DNA from: Spirosoma profusum | GTDB lineage: Bacteria; Bacteroidota; Bacteroidia; Cytophagales; Spirosomataceae | Direction: 5' to 3' | NCBI RefSeq assembly: GCF_014699005.1 | Contig: NZ_JACWZY010000001.1 | Coordinates: forward strand, 496,001 to 560,000 | Length of the DNA: 64,000 nt | Part shown: positions 35,735 through 45,261 of the stretch, piece after piece | Position numbering within the stretch: the first letter of the stretch is position 1 | How the letters are laid out: every line of letters starts with the position of its first letter | Translations under genes and position numbers: made by a program | The notes under the pieces: model-generated | The model's database searches: none | What the model was told of the DNA's origin: nothing | What the model saw: only the letters and a program-made list of their open reading frames with translations

Positions 35735-35816
35735 GTATAGTCTGCCGGCTAACGAAAGGCGTCAGAAAATTTGATAGTTATCAATAAAAGTAGAAAGCAA
35801 ATTGCCCCAATAGTTC

Positions 35817-37205
35817 ATGAAAAATAGTTTACTCGCTGTTCTCTCAATTATTTCCTACGTTACTTCTGCTCAAGTACCCATTACGTATACGCTTCGCGTT
35901 CAGGGCGATACGGTCCGGTGGGAGTTTAACGCTACCAATTCCACAGATGTGATTCACTTCTCGAAGATGGATTCTGTGGATAATTACAATTCTCCTCAAA
36001 AGTATGAGGGCAAGCTATGTTCATGGGTATTTGCGACCGGTAACCAACGTATCACAGTCGGGCATAACGATGGTAAATTAGTGGCTCAGCGTATTGCGCT
36101 AACTGACAGCATCAAGACGAAATTCATTCAGGTCAACTTTTTTGGCGATTTATCGGCTCATTTTCCAGAGTCGTATCAACGTCGATTTCGAGGAACGGTT
36201 ACGTACGAAATTCCAGAAGCCTACGAACTAGCTAATGTGGCGATGGCATTGACTGAAGCAGGTCAGGCCGATGCGAACATGGTTCGAAAAGACGGGGATT
36301 ACATTTCACGAATGAAGCAGTACTTCGCAACAGCCGCCAGGCACCCGCTTATTCTGCGGTTAAATGAGCGCTTAAAAAGCGACGGCGGCAATTTTTATTA
36401 TGGTGTTCGTGAAAATGCTTACGCCATGGAATTGAGTAAAGACGATTCCCCAGTTAACCGGGGAATATACAAGGCAGTCTGGCCAAGGCTTAATGATATG
36501 GCTCAATATCCTGACCAGTGGGCAGACTTCGTTCGGAAGTCAGGGTTTCGCAAGTTTTACAGTAATAATCAAACGTTCTACAAAGACGACATTGCTGATG
36601 TGACACGACTGTTGCCGGTTAAACGCATGCAAGTCTGGTTAGAGGCTCAGTTTCCAGGTATACGCTATGATGGTATGCGGGTTGTATTTTCGCCACTTAT
36701 CAATGGTGCTCATTCCGCTCAGAAGTTTACCGATCAGGGCTATCGGGAAAGCCTGATGTTTATATGTGATGCCAAAGGGTTCAATCGGAGTCAGTATACC
36801 GGGCCACAAATTGAAGGTATTTATTCAGGTGTAGTCTTTACGGAAATTGACCACAACTTTGTTAATCCTGTCAGCGACAAGCACTTACAGACTATCAACG
36901 AAGTATTTAGTAATAGGGATAAGTGGACGAAAAAAGGGGATACCGATCATTACGGAGGTGCTTATGAGGTATTTAACGAGTACATGACCCATGCTGTTCA
37001 TATGCTCTATATCAAAGATCAGTATCCGCCTGATGTATACCAGTTGGTACGTCAAAGTCGCGTCAAACTTAATGGAGCACAACGCGGATTTTATCGATTT
37101 GAATCCTTTCTGGACGAATTGCAACGACTTTTCGACAGCAGAAAACCAGGGCAAACTGTCTCAGATTTATATCCAGCTATATTGAAATGGGCAAAGGATG
37201 TCTAA
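35817..37205 (+). CDS. Secreted DUF4932 family protein, metallopeptidase-like
   Basis: A 462-residue exported protein with a signal peptide ending TSA. It resembles DUF4932, whose members often carry an HEFxH-type zinc motif followed by NP. Here the site reads TEIDHNFVNP (residues 342-351), so the first His is Thr342 and the zinc site may be lost or rebuilt. A later NEYMTHAVH segment could supply Glu/His ligands. Function unknown; peptidase activity is unlikely without the first His. Confidence 0.7.
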   Translation: MKNSLLAVLSIISYVTSAQVPITYTLRVQGDTVRWEFNATNSTDVIHFSKMDSVDNYNSPQKYEGKLCSWVFATGNQRITVGHNDGKLVAQRIALTDSIKTKFIQVNFFGDLSAHFPESYQRRFRGTVTYEIPEAYELANVAMALTEAGQADANMVRKDGDYISRMKQYFATAARHPLILRLNERLKSDGGNFYYGVRENAYAMELSKDDSPVNRGIYKAVWPRLNDMAQYPDQWADFVRKSGFRKFYSNNQTFYKDDIADVTRLLPVKRMQVWLEAQFPGIRYDGMRVVFSPLINGAHSAQKFTDQGYRESLMFICDAKGFNRSQYTGPQIEGIYSGVVFTEIDHNFVNPVSDKHLQTINEVFSNRDKWTKKGDTDHYGGAYEVFNEYMTHAVHMLYIKDQYPPDVYQLVRQSRVKLNGAQRGFYRFESFLDELQRLFDSRKPGQTVSDLYPAILKWAKDV

Positions 37206-37344
37206 TCAATGGAAGATCTTATTTTTTGATTGACAGCCATTGACGGATAATTCATTGACGCAACTTACATAAAGATGCCCGATATTTGCCCCTCCAAAAC
37301 TAGACTGATTGCCAGACATTACGTTGTTTGGCGTCTTTTATCCG

Positions 37345-38535
37345 ATGTCTCAAAAAGTAGTTCTTGCCTTTAGCGGGGGTCTGGATACCTCCTTCTGCGT
37401 TAAATATTTGTCTGAAGACCGGGGTATGGAAGTGTACTCGGTGCTGGTCGATACAGGCGGTTTCTCCGATGACGAACTCAAAGCCATTGAGGAACGGGCG
37501 TATTCGCTGGGCGTTAAATCGCACAAGACGATTGCCAAAACTGATGATTACTACCAGCAATGTCTGAAGTTTCTGGTGTTTGGCAACGTACTGAAAAACA
37601 ATACGTACCCGCTGAGCGTCAGTGCCGAACGTATCTTCCAGGCCATTGCTGCTGCCGAGTATGCCCGCGAAATTGGCGCATCGGCTATCGCTCACGGGAG
37701 CACGGGAGCTGGGAACGATCAGGTACGTTTCGACATGGCCTTTCGGATTATTGCGCCCGATGCCGAAGTCATTACACCCATCCGCGACCTGCGCCTGTCG
37801 CGCGAGGCTGAAATTGAATACCTGAAAGCGAAAGGTGTTGATCAGGAGTGGCACAAAGCGGCTTACTCCATCAACAAAGGGTTGTGGGGTACGTCGGTAG
37901 GCGGGAAAGAAACGCTAACCTCTGACCAGTTCTTACCCGAATCGGCCTGGCCAACGCAAATCACCAAAACCGAGCCCGAAACCATTACGTTGACGTTCCA
38001 GCATGGTGAAATCAAGGGCGTCGGAGATGAGAAATTTACCAATCCAGTAGATGCTATTCGGAAAATCACCGAACTGGCAGGGCCGTTTGGTATCGGCCGT
38101 GATATTCACGTGGGCGACACCATCATTGGAATTAAAGGTCGCGTCGGTTTTGAGGCTCCTGCTCCGCTCATCCTGATAAAATCGCACCATACCCTCGAAA
38201 AACACGTATTAGGTAAGTGGCAACTGTATTGGAAAGAGCAATTGGCCAACTGGTACGGCACTATGCTTCACGAAGGGCAATTTATGGACCCGGTGATGCG
38301 TAACATCGAAACGTTCCTGGCCGATACGCAGGCACACGTAACGGGCAAAGTACACGTATTGCTGGCTCCGCACCGGTTCCAGGTACTAGGTATCGAATCG
38401 GAACACGATCTGATGTCGTCGAAGTTTGGCTCGTATGGCGAGATGAACAACGCCTGGACAGGCGACGACGTGCGCGGCTTCTCGAAAGTGGCATCGAACC
38501 AGGTCATGATTTACGAGAAAATTAATAATCAGTGA
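37345..38535 (+). CDS. argG: Argininosuccinate synthase
   Basis: Joins citrulline and aspartate with ATP. The 396-residue protein has the PP-loop AFSGGLDTSF at residues 7-16, HGSTGAGNDQVRF and the C-terminal SEHDLMSSKFGSYGEMN. ATG at 37345 is chosen since the conserved SQKVVLAFSGG begins there. Its TGA overlaps the GTG start of a GT9 gene. Separated by about 30 kb from argD-argF'-argB. Confidence 0.96.
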   Translation: MSQKVVLAFSGGLDTSFCVKYLSEDRGMEVYSVLVDTGGFSDDELKAIEERAYSLGVKSHKTIAKTDDYYQQCLKFLVFGNVLKNNTYPLSVSAERIFQAIAAAEYAREIGASAIAHGSTGAGNDQVRFDMAFRIIAPDAEVITPIRDLRLSREAEIEYLKAKGVDQEWHKAAYSINKGLWGTSVGGKETLTSDQFLPESAWPTQITKTEPETITLTFQHGEIKGVGDEKFTNPVDAIRKITELAGPFGIGRDIHVGDTIIGIKGRVGFEAPAPLILIKSHHTLEKHVLGKWQLYWKEQLANWYGTMLHEGQFMDPVMRNIETFLADTQAHVTGKVHVLLAPHRFQVLGIESEHDLMSSKFGSYGEMNNAWTGDDVRGFSKVASNQVMIYEKINNQ

Positions 38536-39728
38536 TTGGTAAATCGCGAAAATACTGCGCCCCCCGGAGTGTAGCCTACCCGTTGCAATTGTTGGACGTA
38601 GCAGTCGACCAGTATGCACGGTGGGGCTACAATCATCGGAAGTACGGTGATATTAACAATGAAGCGCCGGAAATTCTGTTGATGACCTCGGGGCATCTGG
38701 GCGATGCGTTGATTTTGTCGTATGCGTTTCCTTTGATTCGGCAGCAATTTCCTCAGGCGAAAATCGACGTATTGGCAGGCTCCTGGTGCGATCCTATCTG
38801 GAAAAATAACCCCTACATCCGGCGGGTGGTGCATCTAAATCATTTCAGTACCAATCGCCGACCGTTAACCCGGTTTCAGAAATGGCGTGAATTTTTTCGG
38901 ACGAAACGGTCGGCCATTCAAACGCTACGTGATACCGAATACGATTATTCGGTGGATGTCCGGTTTTCGGATTCACCGATGCACTTTGTGTTGCCATATT
39001 TGAAAGTCAAACAGAAAATTGGTTTCGGCACACGTGGTTTTGGGGGATTGCTCGATCATGAGTTTTTTATGCCCGATGGAGAGGTGCATAATTTCAGCCT
39101 GATTCTTGACGTACTCAAGCCAATGGGTATCAACGCCGATCTTCGTTCGATTCAACCTTATTTTGTGCATCCAGACCTATCGCCTGCTGATTTATGGCGT
39201 AAGCTGGAGCGCCCGGTTCCGAACGCAAAACCCATTCTAATTTTTCCTGAATCAGGAAATCCAGTACGGATGCTTTCTGTCGAATTCTGGAGTGAATTGG
39301 CCAGACAACTTCTTGCAGAAGGTAATAATACACTTGTTTTTGGTGGACAAACGGCTTTCACAACACAGGTTTATGAGCGTATTCTGTCCGAAAATCCAGG
39401 CGCTGCTGACCGATTGACGCCCGCCGTTGGCAAACTGACACTTCAGGAAATTGCCAGTTTAAGTGAAGAGTCACAAGCGGCTTTTACGCTCGATTCGCTG
39501 CCGATGCACCTGTGTTGTTTAGGCTGTCCAACCTGTTCCTTCCAAAAAAATGGCATGGGCATTCAGTTTTTTCCGATTGCCAGTCAACCGACGCTCGTGC
39601 TACATAATCATGCCCTAAGCCAGGAATTAGTACTGGATCGCCCCGGTTTCGTGAGTGAATACGTAACGGATTTTGAGAAACCGCAGATTGACCGCGCTAT
39701 GGAATGGTTTCGGGAACTGAATGGTTAA
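38532..39728 (+). CDS. Glycosyltransferase family 9 (heptosyltransferase-like)
   Basis: A 398-residue GT9 protein related to ADP-heptose:LPS heptosyltransferases. The N-terminal half contains MTSGHLGDALILSYAFP, the second half LIFPESGNP and NTLVFGGQTA, consistent with a GT-B fold. It begins at GTG 38532 overlapping the argG stop (GTGA), so it is translationally coupled to argG though unrelated to arginine synthesis. A family F palindrome separates it from argC. Confidence 0.85.
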   Translation: MIGKSRKYCAPRSVAYPLQLLDVAVDQYARWGYNHRKYGDINNEAPEILLMTSGHLGDALILSYAFPLIRQQFPQAKIDVLAGSWCDPIWKNNPYIRRVVHLNHFSTNRRPLTRFQKWREFFRTKRSAIQTLRDTEYDYSVDVRFSDSPMHFVLPYLKVKQKIGFGTRGFGGLLDHEFFMPDGEVHNFSLILDVLKPMGINADLRSIQPYFVHPDLSPADLWRKLERPVPNAKPILIFPESGNPVRMLSVEFWSELARQLLAEGNNTLVFGGQTAFTTQVYERILSENPGAADRLTPAVGKLTLQEIASLSEESQAAFTLDSLPMHLCCLGCPTCSFQKNGMGIQFFPIASQPTLVLHNHALSQELVLDRPGFVSEYVTDFEKPQIDRAMEWFRELNG

Positions 39729-39737
39729 AAGGCTATG

Positions 39738-39827
39738 ACGCAGAGATGCACGGAGACACACAGAGATTCACAGAGGACTTATTATTTTTCTCTGCGAACC
39801 TCTGTGTGTCTCCGTGCATCTCTGCGT
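39738..39827. repeat. Long perfect inverted repeat, family F
   Basis: Arms 39738-39765 and 39800-39827 are 28-base perfect complements built from ACGCAGAGATGCACGGAG and ACACACAGAG words. It lies between GT9 and argC. Confidence 0.93.
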
Positions 39828-39844
39828 AACAATTTTTAAAGAGC

Positions 39845-40828
39845 ATGAACAAAATTAATGTAGGAATTATAGGTGGAGCAGGGTATACAGGTGGCGAACT
39901 GCTACGCATCCTCCTGAATCACCCGTTTGTCAATATCGCTTTTACGCATAGTAATAGTCAGGCTGGGAAGCCGGTTTGGTCAACGCATACCGATTTGCTG
40001 GGTGATACTGATTTGACTTTTTCGGGTGGTGAAACTTCCGATTTAGTTGCTCAGGAAGGTCTGGATGCCATTTTCCTATGTTCAGGTCACGGCGCATCTG
40101 CTACGTTCATAGCCAGCCACGACGTATCAGACGACGTAATGGTAATCGACCTCAGCGCCGATTTCCGCGACGAACACGACGATTTTGTGTATGGCTTGCC
40201 GGAACTCCAGCGCGAACGTATTCAGGAAGCCACACGTATCGCTAATCCGGGCTGTTTCGCGACCAGCATTCAACTGGCACTTTTGCCTCTGGCGAAAGCC
40301 GGAAAATTGACTGACGCAGTACAAATTAGTGCCATTACAGGTAGCACCGGAGCTGGTCAGGCACTGGTTCCAACCACGGGCTTTACGTGGCGAAACAACA
40401 ACGTATCGATTTATAAAGCGTTTACGCACCAGCACTTAGCCGAAATCCGCCAGAGCATTACACAGTTGGAGCCTGATTTTAAGGCCGCTATCAACTTCGT
40501 TCCTTACCGTGGCGATTTCACGCGGGGTATTATGGCGAACGTATACACTCCTTTTTCAGGAACGTTGGAGGAGGCTAGACAACTTTACAAAGAATACTAC
40601 GTTGGTCATCCGTTCACACACGTAAGTGATTCGCCCATTGACATTAAACAGGTTGTAAACACGAACAAATGCCTGTTGAGTCTCGAACTGCACGACGGCC
40701 AATTGCTGATTACCAGCGTCATTGACAACCTGACTAAAGGTGCGTCGGGGCAGGCCGTGCAGAATTTGAATCTGGTGTTTGGTTTCCCGGAAGATACAGG
40801 CTTGCGTTTGAAATCAGTGGCGTTTTAA
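39845..40828 (+). CDS. argC: N-acetyl-gamma-glutamyl-phosphate reductase
   Basis: Reduces acylglutamyl phosphate to the semialdehyde. The 327-residue protein has GIIGGAGYTGGELLRIL for NADPH binding and the active-site Cys in NPGCFATSIQ near residue 135, plus the late HQHLAEI segment. Normal type 1 length. Third gene of argG-GT9-argC. Confidence 0.95.
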   Translation: MNKINVGIIGGAGYTGGELLRILLNHPFVNIAFTHSNSQAGKPVWSTHTDLLGDTDLTFSGGETSDLVAQEGLDAIFLCSGHGASATFIASHDVSDDVMVIDLSADFRDEHDDFVYGLPELQRERIQEATRIANPGCFATSIQLALLPLAKAGKLTDAVQISAITGSTGAGQALVPTTGFTWRNNNVSIYKAFTHQHLAEIRQSITQLEPDFKAAINFVPYRGDFTRGIMANVYTPFSGTLEEARQLYKEYYVGHPFTHVSDSPIDIKQVVNTNKCLLSLELHDGQLLITSVIDNLTKGASGQAVQNLNLVFGFPEDTGLRLKSVAF

Positions 40829-40830
40829 AA

Positions 40831-40895
40831 GGCTCAAACAGCCAGAGGCTGTTTGCGATACGTATTTATAACAAACAGCCTCTGCTGTTTGAGCC
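40831..40895. repeat. Inverted repeat, family J
   Basis: GGCTCAAACAGC and GAGGCTGTTTG on the left pair with CAAACAGCCTC and GCTGTTTGAGCC on the right, with one unpaired base. It lies between argC and the GNAT gene. Confidence 0.85.
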
Positions 40896-40902
40896 CATAC
40901 TC

Positions 40903-41406
40903 ATGCTCACCACCGACCGACTGATTATCTGCCAGTTAACGCTGGAAGACGCCCCGTTTATCCTTGAACTGCTCAATACGCCGGGGTGGCTGCAATTCAT
41001 CGGTGATAGAGGTATTAGATCTCTCGATGATGCCAATGCGTATATCCAAAATAATGCCCTGAAAAATTACGAGGAACTCGGGTATGGCCCTTATCTGATT
41101 TTCCATAAGGCAGACAATCAGCCGATAGGGATGTCTGGGCTTTTCAAGCGAGAAACGTTAGAGTATCCAGATGTTGGCTTTGCGTTAATGCCTGATTATA
41201 TGGCGAATGGATACGGTTACGAAGCCGCATCGGCCGTTATCGAATACGCAAATAAAACACTCCGGTTGCCCCGGGTTTATGGCATTACCAACCCCAATAA
41301 TCATCTCTCCATCCGACTGCTGAAAAAGTTAGGTATGAGTCTGGAAGGATCATTCGCCTTCGGTCCTGAAAAACAGGAGACACTATTGTTTAGGTATGAT
41401 ATGTGA
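40903..41406 (+). CDS. GNAT acetyltransferase, RimJ/RimL-like
   Basis: A 167-residue N-acetyltransferase starting LTTDRLIICQLTLEDA, typical of the RimJ/RimL/SpeG-like branch. The acetyl-CoA motif appears as the GYGYEAASAVIEY segment near residue 107, and TNPNNHLSIRLLKKLGM follows. Substrate unknown. It is not an ArgA/ArgO-type glutamate acetyltransferase by motif. Confidence 0.88.
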   Translation: MLTTDRLIICQLTLEDAPFILELLNTPGWLQFIGDRGIRSLDDANAYIQNNALKNYEELGYGPYLIFHKADNQPIGMSGLFKRETLEYPDVGFALMPDYMANGYGYEAASAVIEYANKTLRLPRVYGITNPNNHLSIRLLKKLGMSLEGSFAFGPEKQETLLFRYDM

Positions 41407-41464
41407 TGTATGAAGTAAGTAATTGTCGGCGCAAAATACATCATACATTATACTTCATATATCC
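41397..41464. repeat. Inverted repeat, family D copy 2
   Basis: TATGATATGTGATGTATGAA and its complementary words on the right share the vocabulary of the 5905-5988 element. It fills the space between convergent GNAT and rarA genes and overlaps the GNAT stop. Confidence 0.75.
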
Positions 41465-41465
41465 C

Positions 41466-42737
41466 TTAATACTCGTACCACTCTCCCCACCACTTCTGTA
41501 AGCTTCGGCGGATTTCGGCTTCGCGGGCGTTGTGGCCGGGGTCGTAAATTTTGTGGCCTTTCAACGTATCGGGTAGGAAGTTTTGCTGGACAAAATTGCC
41601 TTCGTGAGAATGAGCGTACTGATACTCCTTACCGTAGCCAATTTGCTTCATCAGTTTGGTCGGTGCGTTTCGTAGGTGCAGCGGAACCGGCAGATGAGCC
41701 GTTTGTTCAGCCAGCGCCAATGCCTCGTCGATGGCAACGTAGCTGGCGTTACTTTTAGGCGACGTAGCAAGGTAAACCGCAACCTGACTCAAAATGATAC
41801 GTCCTTCGGGCATACCAATGGCTCTGATGGCCTGCACAGCTTCGGAAGCCATAATCATGGCCGTTGGATTGGCGTTCCCGATATCTTCCGACGCCAGAAT
41901 CAACATGCGCCGGGCAATAAAAACTGGGTCTTCACCGGCAATGATCATACGTGCCATCCAGTAAAGAGCCGCATTGGGATCAGAACCACGTAGCGATTTT
42001 ATGAAAGCCGAAATGATGTCGTAATGCTGTTCACCTGATTTATCGTACCGGGCAATATTCTGCTGGGCCACCGTAGTAACTCCCTCATCAGTAATAACTA
42101 GTGGATCTGACGATACGTGTGCCGAGGCCACCAACTCCAGTAAATTGAGCAGTTTACGTCCATCGCCCCCCGACAGACGTAGCAGCGCATCATAGGATTC
42201 AACCGTTATCTTTTTCGATTGGAGAAACCTGTCCTGCGCAATCGCTCTATTGACAACCTGAATCAACTCGTCGCGGTCGAGCGCTTCCAGAATGTAAACC
42301 TGGCTACGCGACAGCAAGGCACTGTTTACCTCAAACGATGGATTTTCGGTTGTGGCCCCAATTAACGTAATCTGCCCTTTTTCGACGGCTCCCAGGAGAG
42401 CGTCCTGCTGACTTTTGTTGAATCGATGAATCTCATCAATGAACACTACTGGAGGAAACATTCCGCTTGGGCGGCTCAATACGTCCCGAATTTCCTTTAC
42501 CCCTGAGTTGATGGCACTTAGGGCAATAAACGGACGATTAACAGCTTCTGCTAGCAACAGGGCGAGGGTTGTTTTACCGACACCGGGCGGACCCCACAAA
42601 ATCATGGAAGGCAATCGACCTGAATTGACGGCACGACGTAGCGCACCGTTTGGGCCAATGAGTTTCTGCTGACCAATAACATCGTTGAGGGTGCGGGGAC
42701 GAACCCGTTCGGGTAGGGGCGTTGAGTCTGTGTTCAT
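41466..42737 (-). CDS. rarA: Replication-associated recombination protein A (AAA+ ATPase)
   Basis: A 423-residue RarA/MgsA/WRNIP1-family clamp-loader-like ATPase acting at stalled forks. Walker A is GPPGVGKTT, Walker B VVFIDEIHRF, and the C-terminal MgsA domain begins at KSLRGSDPNAALYW. The N-terminal RPRTLNDVIGQ is typical. Length is standard. Confidence 0.94.
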   Translation of the reverse strand: MNTDSTPLPERVRPRTLNDVIGQQKLIGPNGALRRAVNSGRLPSMILWGPPGVGKTTLALLLAEAVNRPFIALSAINSGVKEIRDVLSRPSGMFPPVVFIDEIHRFNKSQQDALLGAVEKGQITLIGATTENPSFEVNSALLSRSQVYILEALDRDELIQVVNRAIAQDRFLQSKKITVESYDALLRLSGGDGRKLLNLLELVASAHVSSDPLVITDEGVTTVAQQNIARYDKSGEQHYDIISAFIKSLRGSDPNAALYWMARMIIAGEDPVFIARRMLILASEDIGNANPTAMIMASEAVQAIRAIGMPEGRIILSQVAVYLATSPKSNASYVAIDEALALAEQTAHLPVPLHLRNAPTKLMKQIGYGKEYQYAHSHEGNFVQQNFLPDTLKGHKIYDPGHNAREAEIRRSLQKWWGEWYEY

Positions 42738-42783
42738 TGGGCGAAGTTACATAAAGTAGTCGCCGGTACGTTGGGGCAAACAA

Positions 42784-42818
42784 AAAACCCGGTAGCTGCT
42801 TCGTAGCTACCGGGTTGG
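42784..42818. terminator. Terminator hairpin between rarA and the ECF sigma gene
   Basis: AACCCGGTAGCT and AGCTACCGGGTT pair perfectly; the A-run at 42782-42787 provides the T-tract on the minus strand, ending the sigma-factor transcript. Confidence 0.85.
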
Positions 42819-42841
42819 GTCAGGTTTAGGAATAGACTGCG

Positions 42842-43441
42842 TCAAAGAGACACATTTTCAAGCGTAACATAACGCTTGAGGTTGCTCATGGCGCCGAAAA
42901 TCAGGTTATAAACCGATTGAATGTTGATCTGCATGAGGGCCGAAATTTCTTCGTTGCTCATATTCTGGAAATAACGAAGGTGGACCGCTTCACGCTGACG
43001 ACGGGGCAATTTTTCAAGTGCCTGATGCAGACAGTCATTGATAAACGTATCTTCTTCAAAAGCAATCATCAGGTTTTCGTGCGAAGGATCGGCTCCGGGA
43101 AGCATGTCGCCTACGCGCCTACCATTGCTCATATCATCCTGACTAATAAGTTTTTGCTCAGCGGTCAGATGCCGAACCAGTTTCCGTTTGATAGAAGCCA
43201 TCAGATAAAACCGTACCGACGTAGTAGGACCAATAGTAGTACGGTGTTTCCAGAGTTCGACAAACAGGTCGTGAATGCAATCTTTGATTAAAGCCCGATC
43301 AGTAGCAAAGTGGGCACAGTAATGGTAAAGGGTTTGAACATAATTTTGATACAGTCGGGCAAACGCATTTTCATCACCACCGCGAAAAAGATTCCAAAGG
43401 GTTTCATCGTCGGGGCCGGTTTGGGTACGAGAGCGAGCCAT
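42842..43441 (-). CDS. ECF-type RNA polymerase sigma factor
   Basis: A 199-residue sigma-70 family regulator. Region 2 spans about residues 15-95 (LYQNYVQTLYHYC, DCIHDLFVELW) and region 4 about 140-190 with LPRRQREAVHLRYFQNMSNEEIS. No anti-sigma factor gene is adjacent, and the neighbour downstream is rarA beyond a terminator, so its signal is unknown. Confidence 0.9.
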   Translation of the reverse strand: MARSRTQTGPDDETLWNLFRGGDENAFARLYQNYVQTLYHYCAHFATDRALIKDCIHDLFVELWKHRTTIGPTTSVRFYLMASIKRKLVRHLTAEQKLISQDDMSNGRRVGDMLPGADPSHENLMIAFEEDTFINDCLHQALEKLPRRQREAVHLRYFQNMSNEEISALMQINIQSVYNLIFGAMSNLKRYVTLENVSL

Positions 43442-43544
43442 GCTAGATAGGAGAAGTAAAGGTTAGGAATAGCCTTGAGGTCTGTAAACTTACCGATAAA
43501 AAATAGAATTAAAAAAAGTAGTTAAATAAAATTTTTTTTAACTG

Positions 43545-45257
43545 TTATTTCACTATTTGGAGACTGGAGAAAGTAAACGTTTGTCCATCGAATAATCCTT
43601 TGTCACTCAGCTTAAGGTTGGGAATGACCAATAACGCCATAAAGGAGAGCGTCATATAAGGGGCTGATAACGTACTGCCTAGCTCCTGTTTGGCAAATGC
43701 ATCGAGGGCTGCGTACTCTCCCGCTACCTCAAAACCGTCATCATCAGTCATTAAACCAGCAACCGGCAGCGACAGAAGCTGCGTTTCGGACGTAGTGGTG
43801 ATGTGCAGGAATTCCCGGCGGCTCATTACGTCGTTTGGCTGTTCAGACGAAGTTTTTCCGACCACTGCTGATAAACCGCCTTTGGCTTCGATAATCAGAT
43901 TTACAGCCTGGCAAATGCTCTCATCGTCGCAGCCAACAGCGGTAATATTGTGAGAATCATGCCCAACCGATGAGGCAATAGCACCGTGTTTAAGCCCGAA
44001 GTTTTTGATAAATCCCACCGCTGGAGGCACATCCTGATACCGATTGACGACCACCAGTTTCAACACGTCGCGTGCTACGTCCGGTACGATTTGGTTATCT
44101 TCTACGGATGCTTCAAGTTGTAGTTCGTTTGTGATTAACTGACCATTTAAGGCTTCAATCACACGTATCATTGGTGTTTCGCTACCCGTTTCGACGACTT
44201 GAACGGCAAAATCGGTCGGCGTTTTGGGAGTACAGTTAAAATGGTTGATGTGTTCACTACGTAAATCTGGTATATGCGTTTGACCATTTTCGGCAACAAG
44301 CTCCCCATTGATGAAGGTTTGCTGTACCCGGAAATCCTTTAAGTTCTTCACCACAACATAATCGGCGGGGTCACCCTCACGTAATAACCCGACAGGAAGC
44401 CGGTAATGAAGTACCGGATTGAGGCAGGCCGCACGTAACACATTCCAGAGGGAGTACCCCTTAGCCAGCGCCCGCATCACCAACTGATTAATATGTCCGG
44501 TAGCCAACGTATCAGGGTGTTTGTCGTCGGAACAGAACATAATTTGTGATGGAAACTCATCGATTAACGGAATCAGTGCATCGAAGTTACGGGCGGCACT
44601 ACCTTCCCGAATCAGGATATTCATACCCCGCTGTGCTTTGTCGAGCCCTTCTTCATACGTAAAGCACTCATGGTCAGTAGTGATACCAGCGTCGATGTAA
44701 TTTTGAGCAGCTTCACCCATCAGGCCGGGGGCGTGACCGTCGATGGGTTTATTGAAGGCTTTTGCCAGCGCAATTTTGGCCATTACGTCGGAATCTTCCT
44801 GCAAAACGCCTGGAAAGTTCATCATCTCAGCCAAATAGCCAATCTCTTTTAAGCCAAGCAGTTGCCGAACTTCCTTGACGTTAATAGTAGCCCCTGCCGT
44901 TTCGAACGTAGTAGCCGGTACGCACGATGGTGCGCCAAACATGAATTTGAATGGAACCCGCTTCGCTTCATTGATCATGTATTTCACTCCCTCAACGCCC
45001 AGTACGTTGCCAATTTCGTGCGGGTCCGATACGGTAGCCACCGTGCCGTGCAGAACGGCCAGTCGGGCAAACTGCGGGGGCGTAAGTAACGAACTTTCAA
45101 TATGGACATGGGCATCCACAAAGCCCGGAAGCACATAAGGCACATCGGGTCGTTCGGGGCCAAGTGGCGTAATTCGGGTAATTCGACCATTCTCAATAGT
45201 AAGTGTACCATAAAAAATGGTGTGGTCGAAAAGATTTAGCAGGTTGGCGGTGAGCAT
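43545..45257 (-). CDS. ade: Adenine deaminase
   Basis: Deaminates adenine to hypoxanthine in purine salvage. The 570-residue amidohydrolase-superfamily protein has the metal motif GFVDAHVHIES, a later GHAPGLMG, and DKHPDTL plus the C-terminal domain with GHDSHNI. Length fits the Ade family. Starts four bases after the DUF5009 gene ends, probably one operon. Confidence 0.93.
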   Translation of the reverse strand: MLTANLLNLFDHTIFYGTLTIENGRITRITPLGPERPDVPYVLPGFVDAHVHIESSLLTPPQFARLAVLHGTVATVSDPHEIGNVLGVEGVKYMINEAKRVPFKFMFGAPSCVPATTFETAGATINVKEVRQLLGLKEIGYLAEMMNFPGVLQEDSDVMAKIALAKAFNKPIDGHAPGLMGEAAQNYIDAGITTDHECFTYEEGLDKAQRGMNILIREGSAARNFDALIPLIDEFPSQIMFCSDDKHPDTLATGHINQLVMRALAKGYSLWNVLRAACLNPVLHYRLPVGLLREGDPADYVVVKNLKDFRVQQTFINGELVAENGQTHIPDLRSEHINHFNCTPKTPTDFAVQVVETGSETPMIRVIEALNGQLITNELQLEASVEDNQIVPDVARDVLKLVVVNRYQDVPPAVGFIKNFGLKHGAIASSVGHDSHNITAVGCDDESICQAVNLIIEAKGGLSAVVGKTSSEQPNDVMSRREFLHITTTSETQLLSLPVAGLMTDDDGFEVAGEYAALDAFAKQELGSTLSAPYMTLSFMALLVIPNLKLSDKGLFDGQTFTFSSLQIVK

Positions 45258-45261
45258 ACTT

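Noticed and set aside
40903..41406. GNAT protein as the missing acylglutamate synthase (ArgA)
   Set aside because: Its N-terminal TDRLIICQLTLEDA and overall pattern place it with RimJ/RimL-like enzymes, and it is separated from argC by a palindrome.
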